Assembly (NCBI RefSeq): GCF_932526225.1
Contig: NC_064036.1
Location: 13,509,181 to 13,573,180, forward strand
Source: Nematostella vectensis
Lineage: Eukaryota > Cnidaria > Anthozoa > Actiniaria > Edwardsiidae
Direction of reading: 5' to 3'
Length of the DNA: 64,000 nt
A model generated the notes under the pieces. It did no database searches and was not told the origin of the DNA. It saw nothing but the letters and a program-made list of their open reading frames with translations. Below, one piece after another: positions 46,701 through 58,529 of this stretch; the first letter of the stretch is position 1, and the number at the start of each line of letters is the position of its first letter. Both the position numbers and the translations under genes were made by a program.

Positions 46701-48604
46701 TTAATTTTATCTCTAACGCAAAGCGCACGATCAAATAGTACATAGCATAGGATAGTGCGGTCATGTTTGCTGTCATATTGAAAGACATCGAGAAAAGCAT
46801 TTTTCAGCGGAGGTGTAGGATAAACGAAAGGATATGAAGTCAAAGAAAAACCTTTGGCTGACGGAAATCAATCTTCCCGGCTATTGTATAATTCATAGGG
46901 TTGCGGTTCTGCGCTATGTTCTCCATATAGCCTTTAGCGGTTCAACAGTGAAAATTCGATAACACAATCTTATTAAAGCAAGTGGAAATCCTTTGCCCTT
47001 GAGCGAAATGTAGCAGGGTAAAACCTACAATGACCCCATGAGCAGCAAATTATTAACCCTTTATTACTTCGTTGACTGAAGAACCGAGATTCAGAGTGAC
47101 TTAAATTAACAATATCGTAGGAGTTAACAAATGATCTCCAAACGTCAGCGACCACTATATGCTCGCGAAGTGCTACATCCATTAGATTAAAACGCTTGTA
47201 GGTTTCGAGCCAAAGCGCTTTTTTTTTTACTCCTCACTCGCATTCGAAGTTATCAAGTTGTTTCTCTACTTCTATAACCCAACCCTTTATTAGTTCAAAA
47301 TTCGTCGATTAGCGTTTCGAACAGTAGGGAAAAAATAGGTTCGATCGTTGTGAGCATGGTAAAAACGTTATATTTTCTTACCGTTAATTTCCGTTGAATG
47401 GCTTTGATACCAACGGCGTTGCCGCTGTTGCCGCTAGGTTCTCGCTATTTCTAAATCTTGTCCCCGTTATTCGCGCAGCTGCGACCAACGCCACTATCTG
47501 TAACAACATCGCCCAAATCTAGACTCTCCCTTTATGTTTTCCCTTTGCCAATGACTCGGATAGGACTCAGAATCCAATATTTACAGTAGATAAAAGCCCT
47601 GACTTAATGAAATTTTCAAACAAGACGCCACTGCAATTACGTCTAGTGATGGGGTCATTCATCAAATGTATTACGGTGTCGTATTTGTGACGTGAGTATA
47701 CAGCAAACTTGCTGTACTTTTAAAGGTTTCTGCTACCAGAGAAACATTTCGGCTATTCATGTCATAAATAATTCCCGAAAGAGTTCAAAATACATATATT
47801 CCTTCATCATTTTCTCTTTCATACTTCCTAATCAAATCACGTACGTTACCACAGTTTTTCTTATTATTCATTTTTTGTGTGGCATGGTTTTCGATAGTGT
47901 CATGTTCTTATCCAATCTTTTTGTGATTTTATATTCAATGTTTGGTTGTAAATAGAGGACACCCCATGTGATAATTACACGTATTTGTGATCTAGTCTGT
48001 TGCAATAATGATTAGCGCCTTGCACGCGGAGTAGCCTTCTCCGCAGGCTTCTCGAGTGGAAAAAGGCTTTTTTCGATTTCGGGTTTCCTTTGGCGTGTTC
48101 AAGAAAGAGTGGGCATATATGAGCATACTATGATTGGGTTGATAAAGGGCTTTTCTTTTGAAAGCACGTGTAAAATAAGCGACCTAGCGTCGGGATCAAA
48201 GACTCTCTTGCTAAGTATTAGAATAATGACTCCTTTTAATAATTTCACAGCAATGATAAATGGAAACAGACGTCTGCTTTGTGCAATGTTATCCTTTCTG
48301 TCGACCTCACACATGATTCTCATTGGCTGTCATTTTTTTCTGCAAGGACGAAAGCCCTTGCTGCCACTGATTTAGGTCTATAAATAAACTGAGCCTTTTC
48401 GCAGCCATTACTTCAACCCCGTCTACAGTCTTAAATATTTGACCATTCGCTCAATCATACGATAAGTGTATGACGAATAATGCTTCAAGCATGCGCACTA
48501 AAATTCGCATAGACCCAAGCCAAATGCATTTCACCCAATTGACATGTATTTCTTGTTTTCGTTGCTGTGGAAAATGTCAAAGTTTCAACGCCAAACAAAA
48601 GACA
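40716..48604. other. Gene-poor AT-rich region
   Basis: About 7.9 kb with no recognisable gene. The longest frame (44813-45310 plus, 165 codons) has no domain signature, no signal peptide and no flanking splice pattern. I see no strong tandem repeats. Homopolymer A/T runs occur throughout. Confidence 0.4.
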
Positions 48605-49075
48605 AGATTTATGTCACGGTATCGTCACGATCATGACACGGTCACAACAATGTCACAATCAGGGCATAGTAACGGCGAAGTTGCGAAAACACAATCACTA
48701 CTCAATATCACAACATGGCCACAATCACGGTCCGGTCACGGTGTGTTATAATAACGACACTGTCACATTCACAGCACGGTCACGGCACATCCGCAATCAC
48801 GGCACGGTCACAGTACTGTCACAATCACGGTACAGTCACGTTCACGGCACAATCAAAGCACGATCACGGTACGGTCACGGCACGATCACGGTACGATCAC
48901 GGCACGGTCAAGGCACTGTCACAACCACGGCACTGTCACAATCACGTCACAGCACTGTTACGATCACGGCACAGTCACAGCACGGTCACGATCACAGCAC
49001 GATCACGGCACGGTCAAGGCACTTTTACAATCACGGCACTGCCACAATCACGGCACGATCACTACACGGTAAACA
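48605..49075. repeat. Minisatellite of degenerate 9-18-bp units (CACGGCACGGTCA...)
   Basis: Some 470 bp built from variants of cacggcac, ggtcac, gatcac and tgtcac with an approximate 9/18-bp rhythm. On the plus strand it lacks TAA/TAG/TGA in two frames, creating overlapping ORFs of 178 codons (48567-49103) and 160 codons (48715-49197). Their products are repeats of His-Gly-Thr-Val-Thr or Thr-Ala-Arg-Ser type. No start context, flanking exons or domains support coding. Confidence 0.85.
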
Positions 49076-51417
49076 CAGAAACGAATGTGACAATGACACG
49101 TGAAACGCTTCTCGTTATAGATTCAGAAATGGGAACATTCTTGACCTTTTCAAATGTGTTTGTCTTCGGTCTTTACCTGCATGCGCCAATTGTTTAACGA
49201 ACACTCCCATGCTCCCGTATGCGGTCTGTGGGTGCGGTAAAATCTCCGAGTTCCTGATTTGTATCCGTGTTATAGTGTCAAACAGGCATCTGCCAGTAGC
49301 ACTATCGTTTTCCATTGCCACACAACGGTTTAACTACAGAGATAGAAAGTTAAAGAGGAAATGACGAAGCTCATATCACCGGAACCAAATAAATGGTCCC
49401 TTTTAGTTACCTGATTAGAAAACGCTTTAAAGAGGCGTTATCGACAATGGCCGGAAAATGGATAGCGCCTGAAGAATTACTCGAGCCAACAACGAGGGCG
49501 GGGCTGACATTAGCCAATCAAAGTACGATGTGAATCAGCAATATCTGGTGTAAATCGGCCAGAATAATGTGCCCGTGAGCAAACAACAATCCGTAATAAA
49601 AATTGAAATATATAGTCAAGTTTTTTTGTGTGAAAAATGTTCTATAAGGCAAACTTATGAAATTAGGGAAACTCAATTTTCAACGTTAACCTAGCTTTCC
49701 CACTCAAAAACATTGCAGTATATGTTTATTTCAAAAAAGTGTATAATTCTATAAAGACTAAAGTTCAAGATTTTCTTGTACATCTAATTACCGTCTTATG
49801 ATTCGTTCGTGTTTTCTTTCTTCAAAACCACCATTGTGACGTGGTTTTGAAAAAAACATGAACAAATCATCAACAATTTGTCTTCATATTATGATTTGGT
49901 GACTATCAATAGTTGTTTTGCAACCGATCGAAGACCTACCTTGTGAATGTACTTAATCGAATGGAAGCACTATTAGCTTGTACATGTCTTCAAGCCAAAT
50001 AGCAATCAAAAGAGCATGAATCAGAGAGCATCTCTGTAGGCGGTTTAGTTATAGACCTCTAGCTTGATAGTTGATTTTGCTCGATAAGCTGGGTGATATG
50101 GTGCGTAGGTAGAAAAAAATGTGTTTCTGCATTTAAAACCACATTTTATAATAAAGGTTATCTGTCTCCGAATGCGTCCTTTATTTTATATTTGATTGCT
50201 TTTTTGAAAGAATTATCTATACCCAATAAAATGCGAAAATAACTAACAAGGACTAACAAGTTCATTTCCCTGAAGAACCAACAATTTACTTTCTCACGAG
50301 ATACCCCTTAATGATAAATATATACATAACATATTGTATATATGACAAAATGGCGATTGTATAAATTGCGTATAACGTTATAACAATACAAGTGGCTTGT
50401 GCTGTATATTTGTGTTATTTATAGATCTGTTTTGTATTCGTTGTGATAAATGAGGTTTAGGGTGCACTCCAAGGGATGGTATGATGCTAATAAAGTGAAC
50501 GATGTATTTGATTGCCGGAGGTATCATAAAATTCATACTACACGGTACTAATAGGTTGTGACCAAGTACTGATTGATTCTCATTCCCACGCCTCACACAT
50601 TGCTTCCTTGCGGTTATATAGCCGGGTCACACACAAACATCAGATCCCAGTTATTGTTTTTTTTTTATGTTGGTTACAAACAGTGCGTCTGAAAAAGTAC
50701 TGGAATTGTTTTTACAAATTTGCCTTACGATATTTTACAAAAATTGTTTCGATATAACTAATTCATTGACCTTACAGTGAATAAGCACTAGAATAAGGAA
50801 GCATCTATTGTGCGATTCCCTTGTATTTTTTTCTTGACGATTTATAACCGTTTCAACAAGCGTTATTCGTAGAATATATCCCGCGGTGTATTCTGGGTAT
50901 TGTTGAAAGGTGTCATATATTACACATTGCTTATATTCAATCCATAAACTGTGCAAAATATGCATTCTGCAACTTTATTATCTCTATAATTGACACGAGA
51001 GTATTTATGCCAATCGTACAGGAATTGTTTTTAAAAGCGCGAAGGGTAATATCTTATAGTTTAGCGGTTTAAAAAGCATGAAATGATTTAGAATAGAGAA
51101 TAAAATCAATTTTAAAAGCATGACAAAATTACAACAAAATCAATTTAACACCCATAAAATGTTTTTTGCAAAAAGTGAAGCGTACCTTTGTCAAATTATC
51201 ATACGTGATATGATGCACGAGTTGATTTGCTTCCACCGAGATGAACGCGTTTTCCAATATCAGCTAATTTTAACAAGCGAAACTGCACCACTTGAAGCCC
51301 CGCGAGACTGTTTGTGTTTATTGGGCAGATAGTACCCAGGGCGTAGTTGTTTCGACCGCTGACTTCCGAGTCCCAGGCCGTTGTGACGCCTTGTCAATCA
51401 TTCGATGAATATTCCAC
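49076..51417. other. Gene-poor region
   Basis: No gene, RNA or repeat family recognised. Contains short AT runs and a T run at about 50659-50667. Confidence 0.35.
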
Positions 51418-51493
51418 TTCCACGTGCACTTCCGCCAGCCATGAACTTCCGCCAGCCATGCACTTCCGCCAGCTATGCACTTCCGCCAGCCAG
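51418..51493. repeat. Tandem array of a 17-bp unit (acttccgccagccatgc), about four to five copies
   Basis: Consecutive units differ by one or two bases (catgaactt, catgcactt, tatgcactt). Each unit has ACTTCCGC, the reverse complement of the ETS-family motif GCGGAAGT, so ETS-like sites recur every 17 bp. The minus-strand frame across it (51394-51576) is a by-product. Confidence 0.85.
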
Positions 51494-53487
51494 AGTAACG
51501 AGCTAGTTATCTTCCTTACATGAACCATCTGCAGATTACAATGCAAAATTAGTCTCCCGGAGGGAAACTGGGGCAAAAGAGTTGTATCCTTCCTTTTTTA
51601 GCTTGTGCGGGCTTGTATACAGGGAAACCTTGTCCTTATTTCATTCGTTCGTAGGAACAGTAAAAAATAACAATAAGATAGGTGGACTCGGGGAGTACTC
51701 GACGGAAAAGTGACCGATTTACATTCCTGTGTTCTGTTCGAAAGCTGTTAGCAACAATAGAATTAGCAAAACGTTTATAGGGGGAAAGTTCTCGAAAACT
51801 AAAACTTAAATGAACATGCTCTCCCACTCAATTACAGGTTTATAGTATAAAGTGAAATAAAGAGATAAAAATTACAGATTAAAAATACGTTAGGTTTTTG
51901 TTTTGCCGCACAAAACGAAAGATTACGGTTGTACAGTCAGCACCAACGGTAACACAGTCCTTGCGAAGCTTAGCCCGCAAAACCACAAAGACAAAGAACA
52001 TTAATCACGAACGCGCGCTGTATAAGGGACTTGCCTAAGGCGTACCCACTCTATTAGTGGTAGATTATTTTTTTCTTATTTCTTAGCACTTCCAGATTCG
52101 CGTCTCCGGGTTTCCGAGTTGTTTGTTTGAAACAAAGAGCCATAACAACGCGAACACAACTACAAAATCTAGAAACACGTGAGAAAACCCTCTGCTAGCA
52201 CGGTATCTATAGCGCGGTGCACGGTGATAGTCCCATCCATCCACGGTGTGACATACTAAAATAAAATGGAACACTGCGCAAAGACCACGAAAAACCGGAT
52301 CAAATTTCCCCATACAAGCCTCGTAAAGGAAAAACACAGGGATCCCAAATCATTGAAACCACACGAAAAAAACATTGAAAAACCATAATCTATACTACTA
52401 GATGATAAGAAATAAATATATTTCTACATTATTTGGAAAACAATAAACGTTGTTTATGTAGTTCAGTAGTTTTCTAGATATTCGCTTTCTAGATCCTTAT
52501 GTTATAATCTCCTCTAATAAGTCTGCTACAAAAAGAATAATCTGCGAAATAGGGGATTTCTAAAATTATAAGCTTGACCTCTAGAACTTTGCACTTACAT
52601 TTGGTGTTTTTTTTTTTTCTAACAGCTTGAATTGTGAACCGTATAAGATTCCTAGTCGGTATATATATATACATATAAACAGTATAACCGTTGTAAAGTC
52701 GTAAAAAAATATATATGTTTGGTTTCATGTGGGTTTAGCGTGCGCATGCGTTTAGATATATATATAAGAACGTCTAATTTTCAGTTGAGGCTGGGCTGTT
52801 TTTATTTTTGGGACATTTTAAGGCTGAATATGTTCTTAAATTTTAGTGTATTTAAAAATATAATACCCCCAATTAATTATTTGGAAGAGAATTACACTAA
52901 TGATCAATAGCAATAACAAGGTTGTTACAATTACTATGAGCACAATTTGATTCTACATTTTAAAACGCATCAGGACTAAAAAGAAAAAAAATATTCTATA
53001 TGAGCCTCGGCATGTTCTTAGCATGTTCTTTTAAGAACAAATTTTAAAAAATTTGGTGAAATCGCTTAACGTTCTTATAAAAAATACCAATATCCGAGTC
53101 GGTGTGTGGGTGGTGGTCGGGTGGTGATGGTGCGCCCTCGAAGGCCGAGGTGTGCTGGGCCGAGGGCACTTCGGCCTTCGCGCGCGCACAGGGTTCCCAA
53201 TATTCGAAAATAAAACATTTCCGTATAACCCAGAATGAGAGCCGGCTAGCAGGCCAGGTCGCATTAAAAATATTTCGCTATGACGGTGCTGTGCTGTGGA
53301 CGGCCTGCATTCCAAGCCTAAGCAAGCGGAATCTTTAACTTGTCCATTGATCTTGCAACCGCCCTCTAACCACGCCATGGTGCTTGCTCGCACAGAATTG
53401 TCACTTTAATCAGATTGAATGAAAAGTGAGTGAAAATGCTGCCTTGTTGCTTCTTCATCTGTTTCCTTGCTACTTGAAAAAAGAACC
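51494..53487. other. Gene-poor region
   Basis: Contains short (TA)n tracts (about 52660-52680 and 52755-52765), a GC-rich patch at about 53101-53190 with an 11-base inverted word (aaggccgag...cggcctt), and one candidate small ORF described separately. Nothing else recognised. Confidence 0.35.
52083..52310 (-). CDS. Hypothetical small protein with two hydrophobic segments
   Basis: From the ATG at 52310 this gives 75 residues. An earlier in-frame ATG at 52337 would add nine. There is a hydrophobic stretch near the start (LCAVFHFILVCHTV), a basic/aromatic middle (YHRAPRYRYRASRGFSH) and a second hydrophobic stretch (VFLDFVVVFALLWLFV), then a polar end. Composition looks more protein-like than the other ORFs of the region. 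There is no family match, splice pattern or promoter that I can point to, so it may be chance. Confidence 0.22.
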   Translation of the reverse strand, partial: GKFDPVFRGLCAVFHFILVCHTVDGWDYHRAPRYRYRASRGFSHVFLDFVVVFALLWLFVSNKQLGNPETRIWKC

Positions 53488-53620
53488 ATTCGGAACAAGA
53501 ACACTCGATAAATTAAAATCAGTTAGAACTTGAACACTATATAATTTAAAGCATTTTGAACTCGAGACATTCAGAACACGAACACTCGATAAATTAAAAT
53601 AATTTAGAGCTCGAACACCC
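53488..53620. repeat. Tandem duplication, period about 80 bp
   Basis: cattcggaacaagaacactc at 53488 and cattcagaacacgaacactc at 53568 are each followed by gataaattaaaat and a gaacttgaacac or gagctcgaacac word. A weaker third relative (aacttgaacactatataatt) lies between. Confidence 0.75.
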
Positions 53621-53704
53621 GATGACTCAGTTAGACTTTTCTTTGTTTATCGTTGCCAAAATGTCAATTTTTCTCTTGTGCGCGCTTCTTTGCCGAGGTT
53701 ATAT

Positions 53705-53730
53705 AGATAAGATAAGATAAGGTAAGATAA
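53705..53730. repeat. GATAA tandem tract
   Basis: Four to five consecutive gataa/ggtaa pentamers (agataagataagataaggta). They also form a cluster of GATA-factor words; function unknown. Confidence 0.7.
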
Positions 53731-53888
53731 TGCCAAAGATCATGGCTTTCACTAGATCATTCAATCTTGGATGCATTTAAGACTCGCTTACTTATCAAGA
53801 CAACGCCTAATCAAATTCAAAAGATTAAACGTGAATATTGTTAAAAATGTTCCCTTAAACTATTCTATCAAGACACTTGGAAAGGATT

Positions 53889-54345
53889 TCGTCGTCTTGT
53901 GGATTTGACTGCTTTTCCTATACTTTTTTTGTCTTCATCTTTGACACACCCCACGCCTCGCTGCCCGCGCTAGCGGTGTAATTAGCCATATAAGCGCATT
54001 TAAGCGCGAAAATGTGGCTATTATTGGAATCGTGGAGGTAGTCAATTAGAGGCTATAAGAGTTGCCCATGGTGGAGGAGAGCATAAAAAATAAAAATGAT
54101 CCACTCGAAAGGGGTGGGGGTATTTGTTCTGTTGCATCAATTAAAAGGTTGTCCGTGAAATCATAGCATCGGCCACAATGCAGTGATTTATTCGTTCTAA
54201 ACGGCTTGTCCTTTCCTTTCAAAAGTTTTTTTCATATCTTCATCTTTGACAAACCCCAAGCCTGATTTCGCGCGCTTGCAATGTAATTAGCCATGTAAGC
54301 GCGAAAAAGTTAATATGATTGGAATCGTGGAGGTTGGAATTCGTC
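53889..54345. repeat. Diverged direct duplication, two units of about 110-150 bp with a period of about 307 bp
   Basis: Unit 1 (about 53889-54041) and unit 2 (about 54207-54345) share cttcatctttgaca, accccacgcct or accccaagcct, gtaattagccat, taagcgcgaaaa and attggaatcgtggaggt in order. The 165 bp between them is unrelated. Confidence 0.75.
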
Positions 54346-56288
54346 TATCACGCTGGTTTAATCTCGTCTTTAGTTGACCAATTTACCGTAATTCATGCCC
54401 TTTTAACAAGGCTTGTTGTCAAGGTTTCTTTATTACTAAACCAGCAAGAAAGTGAAACCAGTAAAAAGTAAAAACACGTTAGTAAAACAACAACAACAAC
54501 AACCACAGCTGATTTGGTGTTAATATGATAGAAACGAATTGCTTTGATGTTGTCATTTCAGAGGTGCATTTTTTTTATTTTTGCAAATTCGTTAAGGAAT
54601 TACCCATCATCATAGGCTCAGAGTGGGTCCAGTAGGTTTAAATGAATCAATTATATGTTGTTTTAGCCATTTTTCTGTATCCGTGCCGGTTATCTTTTTT
54701 TTTCTAAATCTACGTAATCATATCTGCTTGACATAGCTAAATAAAAGTATGCTTTTAACCAAGAATTAAGATATATTGTTGAAAATTTGCCGCATTATTT
54801 TTAACAGTAGAGAGTGTAAAAACGCTTTAGATTTTGTCTCCGAAAATCTCTCTGCAAATCATGGAATATGACAAATTAAGCAAACGAAATTAAAGACCCG
54901 TACTAAAATATATTTCCCTATATCATTACAAACAATAACTGCACAATCATTTGCTGAAAACGATTGATGTAAGAAGAGCTACCGCTCTCAGTATGACTTT
55001 TGGCCAATGCTCAAAACCACCTAATATCATTAAATGTAATGAATATTTCAGTTACAAGCCTAATCGTGATTGGTCCAAACCGTCATATACTGTTAAATAC
55101 ACTGTGTATATAATTGCCAGCCTCCGCGGTTCTTCTAACAGTACCTGAGTTCGAAGCAGAAGGGTAAGTCCTTTGTGAGTTATTCTACAAAAGGCAGTGG
55201 TGAGTAGAAAGATTGTGCTTTTGTAGACTACGCTTTAAACTTGGAGAATATCAAATCTAGGTTATAGGGTTCGGGGGACATGACTTGACGCTTTAAATGG
55301 GACCATTTCACATCTAATAAGGCGGAAAATTTCTCTAAAAATTTTGGGGGAAATAGCAAACAAACTATTAAATGCGACGTTTTTTAATTGATGCGACTTT
55401 TTGTAAAGTGTCATTGAAATTTGAGCTTTTCGTCCCTGAGCAAACACATAGCGCAAGGATGATCAAGTAAAAAATATTAGAATGTGCATTTTGGTGTCAC
55501 ATTATTTGTGTTTTGAAAATCAGTCCGTAATACAAGTAACCTATGGCCGCCAGTGCTGAAAAACGCAAGACTAGTTCCAGTACCGCGTGGTTAAACCAGC
55601 CTTTTTGTTTTGAAATGGCGGCGTTTTACCGGCGAACTGTCACATTTTGGCGAAAGCTAAGAAAACTAGATCAAACATAAGGCTATAATTTTCTTTATGA
55701 CTCCCTCATTATCAAACAAATCTGTCATCTTTTGTACAGTATGGTATAAATGCTGCACAGTAAGTCAAAACAGCGACTGAAGTCAGCCTTATGTACATTT
55801 ACTCGAACGATTCAACTCTTAAAATTTGTTTGTTTTCGCCAGAACACGCGCATGCGCATACGTTATTCAGCACTGTCCCGATGGCCATTGTAAGAAATTG
55901 TGTCTTCTTTTTCAATCTAGAATTGCGTATTTTCCTCCGTCATGTCGGTTCGGGTTTATATAAAGAGGGGGACGTATGGGGGGTGCGAAAACCGCAAAAC
56001 CGCACAAAAAAGCCAAAACCCGCAAAAACCGTCAAAATAAGTCAATAACCGTAAACCGCGCAGTTTAGAGAAATCGCAAAACAGCGGGGAAAAAAATACG
56101 AAAAACCGCGCCAGAGTTAAGGCAAAACCGCATCACCGCAAACCCTTACGCCCCCACTATAAACAACCAGTTGTGGCACGTCTAAGTGAAACATCAGCTA
56201 GACCTAGAACCTTCCTAGAACCTTCTTCTTTTACTCACTCCTCTATTTTACGGCCACAACAGCTTTTATTTATTAGTTTCATCCTTGA
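54346..56288. other. Gene-poor region
   Basis: Mostly unremarkable AT-rich DNA. From about 55985 to 56150 there is a degenerate low-complexity stretch of aaaaccgc/aaacccgc-type words (about 8-bp rhythm). No gene recognised. Confidence 0.35.
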
Positions 56289-56441
56289 TAGTAAAGTAGC
56301 CTACCTGTAGGCTTTGATAGTTTTTCCGGCACGAAAACCCCGAAAACACGAAGTTCGCATACCACGGCCGCCATCTTGGGCGATCTTCGTGTTTTCGTGC
56401 CGGAAAAACTATCAAAGCCTACAGGTAGGCTATAGTAAAGT
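56289..56441. mobile_element. Small foldback MITE with 9-bp flanking direct repeats
   Basis: TAGTAAAGT at 56289-56297 and again at 56433-56441 flank a 135-bp palindromic element. Its arms of about 42 bp are essentially perfect inverted repeats: the left has gcctacctgtaggctttgat, and the right has its reverse complement atcaaagcctacaggtaggc. The centre includes ccgccatcttggg, a YY1-type motif. Nine-base target duplications are typical of Mutator-like (MULE) elements. The near-perfect arms suggest a young insertion. Confidence 0.85.
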
Positions 56442-57783
56442 GGTTATCTTTCAGTTTAAAAGCTTATTCTCAAAAGCGCCAAACCAAAGAGCTAATAAGA
56501 AGCGATGCTGATTTCCTTACGGTTCCGCTTGTGTTTGACCGATTCTCACTTGTGTTCACGGTAGTTCTTATTTAAGACTAAAACTCTAATAACTAAGTTT
56601 ATATTAAAATAGAGAGAAGTGAGATAATCACATCAGCTCCCAAAAGCTGAGTCATCTCTCTTATCTTATTTAATAATTTAGGTCGAACAAGGTAAAATAG
56701 TTTTTGGAAAAACAATTTTAAGAATTGGAATATTCAAATATTTTCAAATAATTCTAAGCAATGAATTTTAAGCAAAGAAACAAATGGATGAATTTTCAAA
56801 TAAAATGAAGCGCGAAGTACCGTTCAATGTTTTTGCTTTTATATATCGCTATAGCGTTGGTTGTCTTGCCTTTTAACTATATATGTAGTATATTGATTTT
56901 GTAATGTAAAAGTAGTCTGTAAAAGTAGTACTCTAATTGGCCGCCTCTTTGAAGGTACTAAAACCACTAAACCACCAAAAGATAAACTTTAAAGTGGTTT
57001 CACTTAACAATTCGAACGCTATAAAATTGACCATTCTCCATTGGCCATTCTCCATTTGCGCGCGCTCCCCCTCTCGATCGCCAAAAACGATCTTTATCAT
57101 GACAATATGTTCACCTGCGCATATCCATTCAGTAAATCCTGGCTACGCGCCTCGAGTTATTAAAGCTTTTTGTAAGGATAGAAGCAATTATTTTATTTCG
57201 CCTCAGAAGTTTTGTCATGTACAGGCATAGCGCAGGTTTATACTGGGTCGCTTTAAGCCGCCATTTGGCTATCATTTCCATATGCTGATTTGGAAAGCTA
57301 TTGGGATCTCGTTCGAATTTCGATCGAAATAGGTAAAAAAAAAACATGAAACGTTTTTAGATGTTTTTCCCTCTAAATTTCTTCAAATAATTCGTGTCAT
57401 CTAATTTTAAATAAAAGCAATAACAAAAATGAGGCTGACAGGGGCTCTCGAAGCCCCATCAGTCTGCAGAAAATAACCATCGAATAAAGAGTTTCCATGG
57501 GTGTCCTGCAATCCTCACAACCAGTTACGCCGGATTAATCTCTTCGATTTTATATTTTATTCTCAATCCGTGCCGGGGATGTTCCGTTTCGCATCCATAT
57601 CTAATATTTAATGGAGTTAATGCAACATAGAGTATCGCACAACACAACAGTATATGTCAATCAGCTAAAAGTACCATAAGCTGATAAGAGATTATTCCAT
57701 AAACTATATACTATACAACAAGCAGGGCAAACCAAGCAAAAGATATTGATGATATCACTTTATTTTCTTCCAGACAAGTGACA
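56442..57783. other. Upstream region of the first secreted peptide gene
   Basis: No coding sequence recognised. About 57447-57536 (ctcgaagccccatcagtctg onward) is closely related to 58180-58267 in the intron of the peptide gene. Possible promoter elements are not distinctive; tatactatacaa lies at about 57707-57718. Confidence 0.4.
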
Positions 57784-58495
57784 ATGTCTCGAACAAGTTT
57801 GATGGTTTTCCTGATGGCTACTCTTGTAGTCAGCCAAGCCAAACCTTCCGCCATCTATGAGAAACAGCGTGATGCGTTGATGATTCACGCGCGTCACAGA
57901 CACCACAGCGATCACCTGCGCACGATGGCGGACAAATACAACGGTAATTCCCGGCATGCTCTAGACCAGCCTCATTGGCCCAGCATTGTTTGCGCTGTTT
58001 GCAAAGCATGATGGGGCTATTTTAAGTAATTCCCAGACATCTCCTTTTGTCCCTTGATCAGCAGGCACCAGCAAAACTGGCTAACATCAGGGCTGAACTT
58101 TTAGCAGACAGTCGAATTTACGCACTGGGAATTTGCGCGAATTAATTACCACGTTGACAGTATGTTCTCTTCTTATTCTCGAAGTCACCAGTCTGCAGAA
58201 AACAACCATCTAATAAAGAATTTTCATGGGGTGGTGTCCTGCATTCCTCACAACCAGTTAAGCCGGATTTTAAGCAGACAATCGAATTTTCGCACTGGAA
58301 ATTTGCGCGAATTAATTACCCCGTTGACAGTATGTTTTCTTCTTGCTTGTAGACATGCGCAAACGGGAGGACGACTGCGCCGACGCGAACCCGTACACTT
58401 GCATGTTCCAAGCACTCAGCGACCCACACAACTGTGACGCCGTCAACTGTCGCTTATCATGTGACGCTTGTATGCAGCAAATGACTTATGCTTAA
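57784..58495 (+). CDS. Secreted cysteine-rich peptide precursor with an ShKT-type domain (putative toxin-like)
   Basis: Two exons (57784-57943 and 58353-58495) with GT/AG borders and matching phase encode 100 aa. Exon 1 has a signal peptide (hydrophobic core LMVFLMATLVV, likely cut after SQA) and a His/Arg-rich propart. Exon 2 begins with a Lys-Arg pair, a likely processing site. It then carries six Cys with spacings of 7, 10, 4, 3 and 2 residues between successive Cys, the order of an ShKT domain. The domain occupies almost the whole second exon and ends a few residues before the stop. ShKT peptides in anemones include potassium-channel blockers but also non-venom secreted and protease-linked domains. 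I see no basis here to assign channel activity. The intron carries duplicated pieces, listed separately. Confidence 0.75.
58107..58352. repeat. Duplicated intron segments inside the first peptide gene
   Basis: About 58107-58172 and 58276-58341 are near-identical (cgcactggRaatttgcgcga, ttaattaccMcgttgacagt, atgttYtcttctt). The second copy ends at the exon 2 acceptor. Between them, about 58180-58267 repeats the upstream block at 57447-57536 (cagtctgcagaaaa, cctcacaaccagtta). Confidence 0.85.
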
Positions 58496-58529
58496 TTCGC
58501 ATATCTTATACCTAGTCGTGCTTTTTCGT

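Noticed and set aside
48567-49197. ORFs of 178 and 160 codons
   Set aside because: Created by the minisatellite, which lacks stop words in two frames; reported as a repeat instead.
53101-53393. GC-rich patch with ORFs of 120 and 78 codons
   Set aside because: Open frames follow base composition; a short inverted word is present but no gene family is recognisable.
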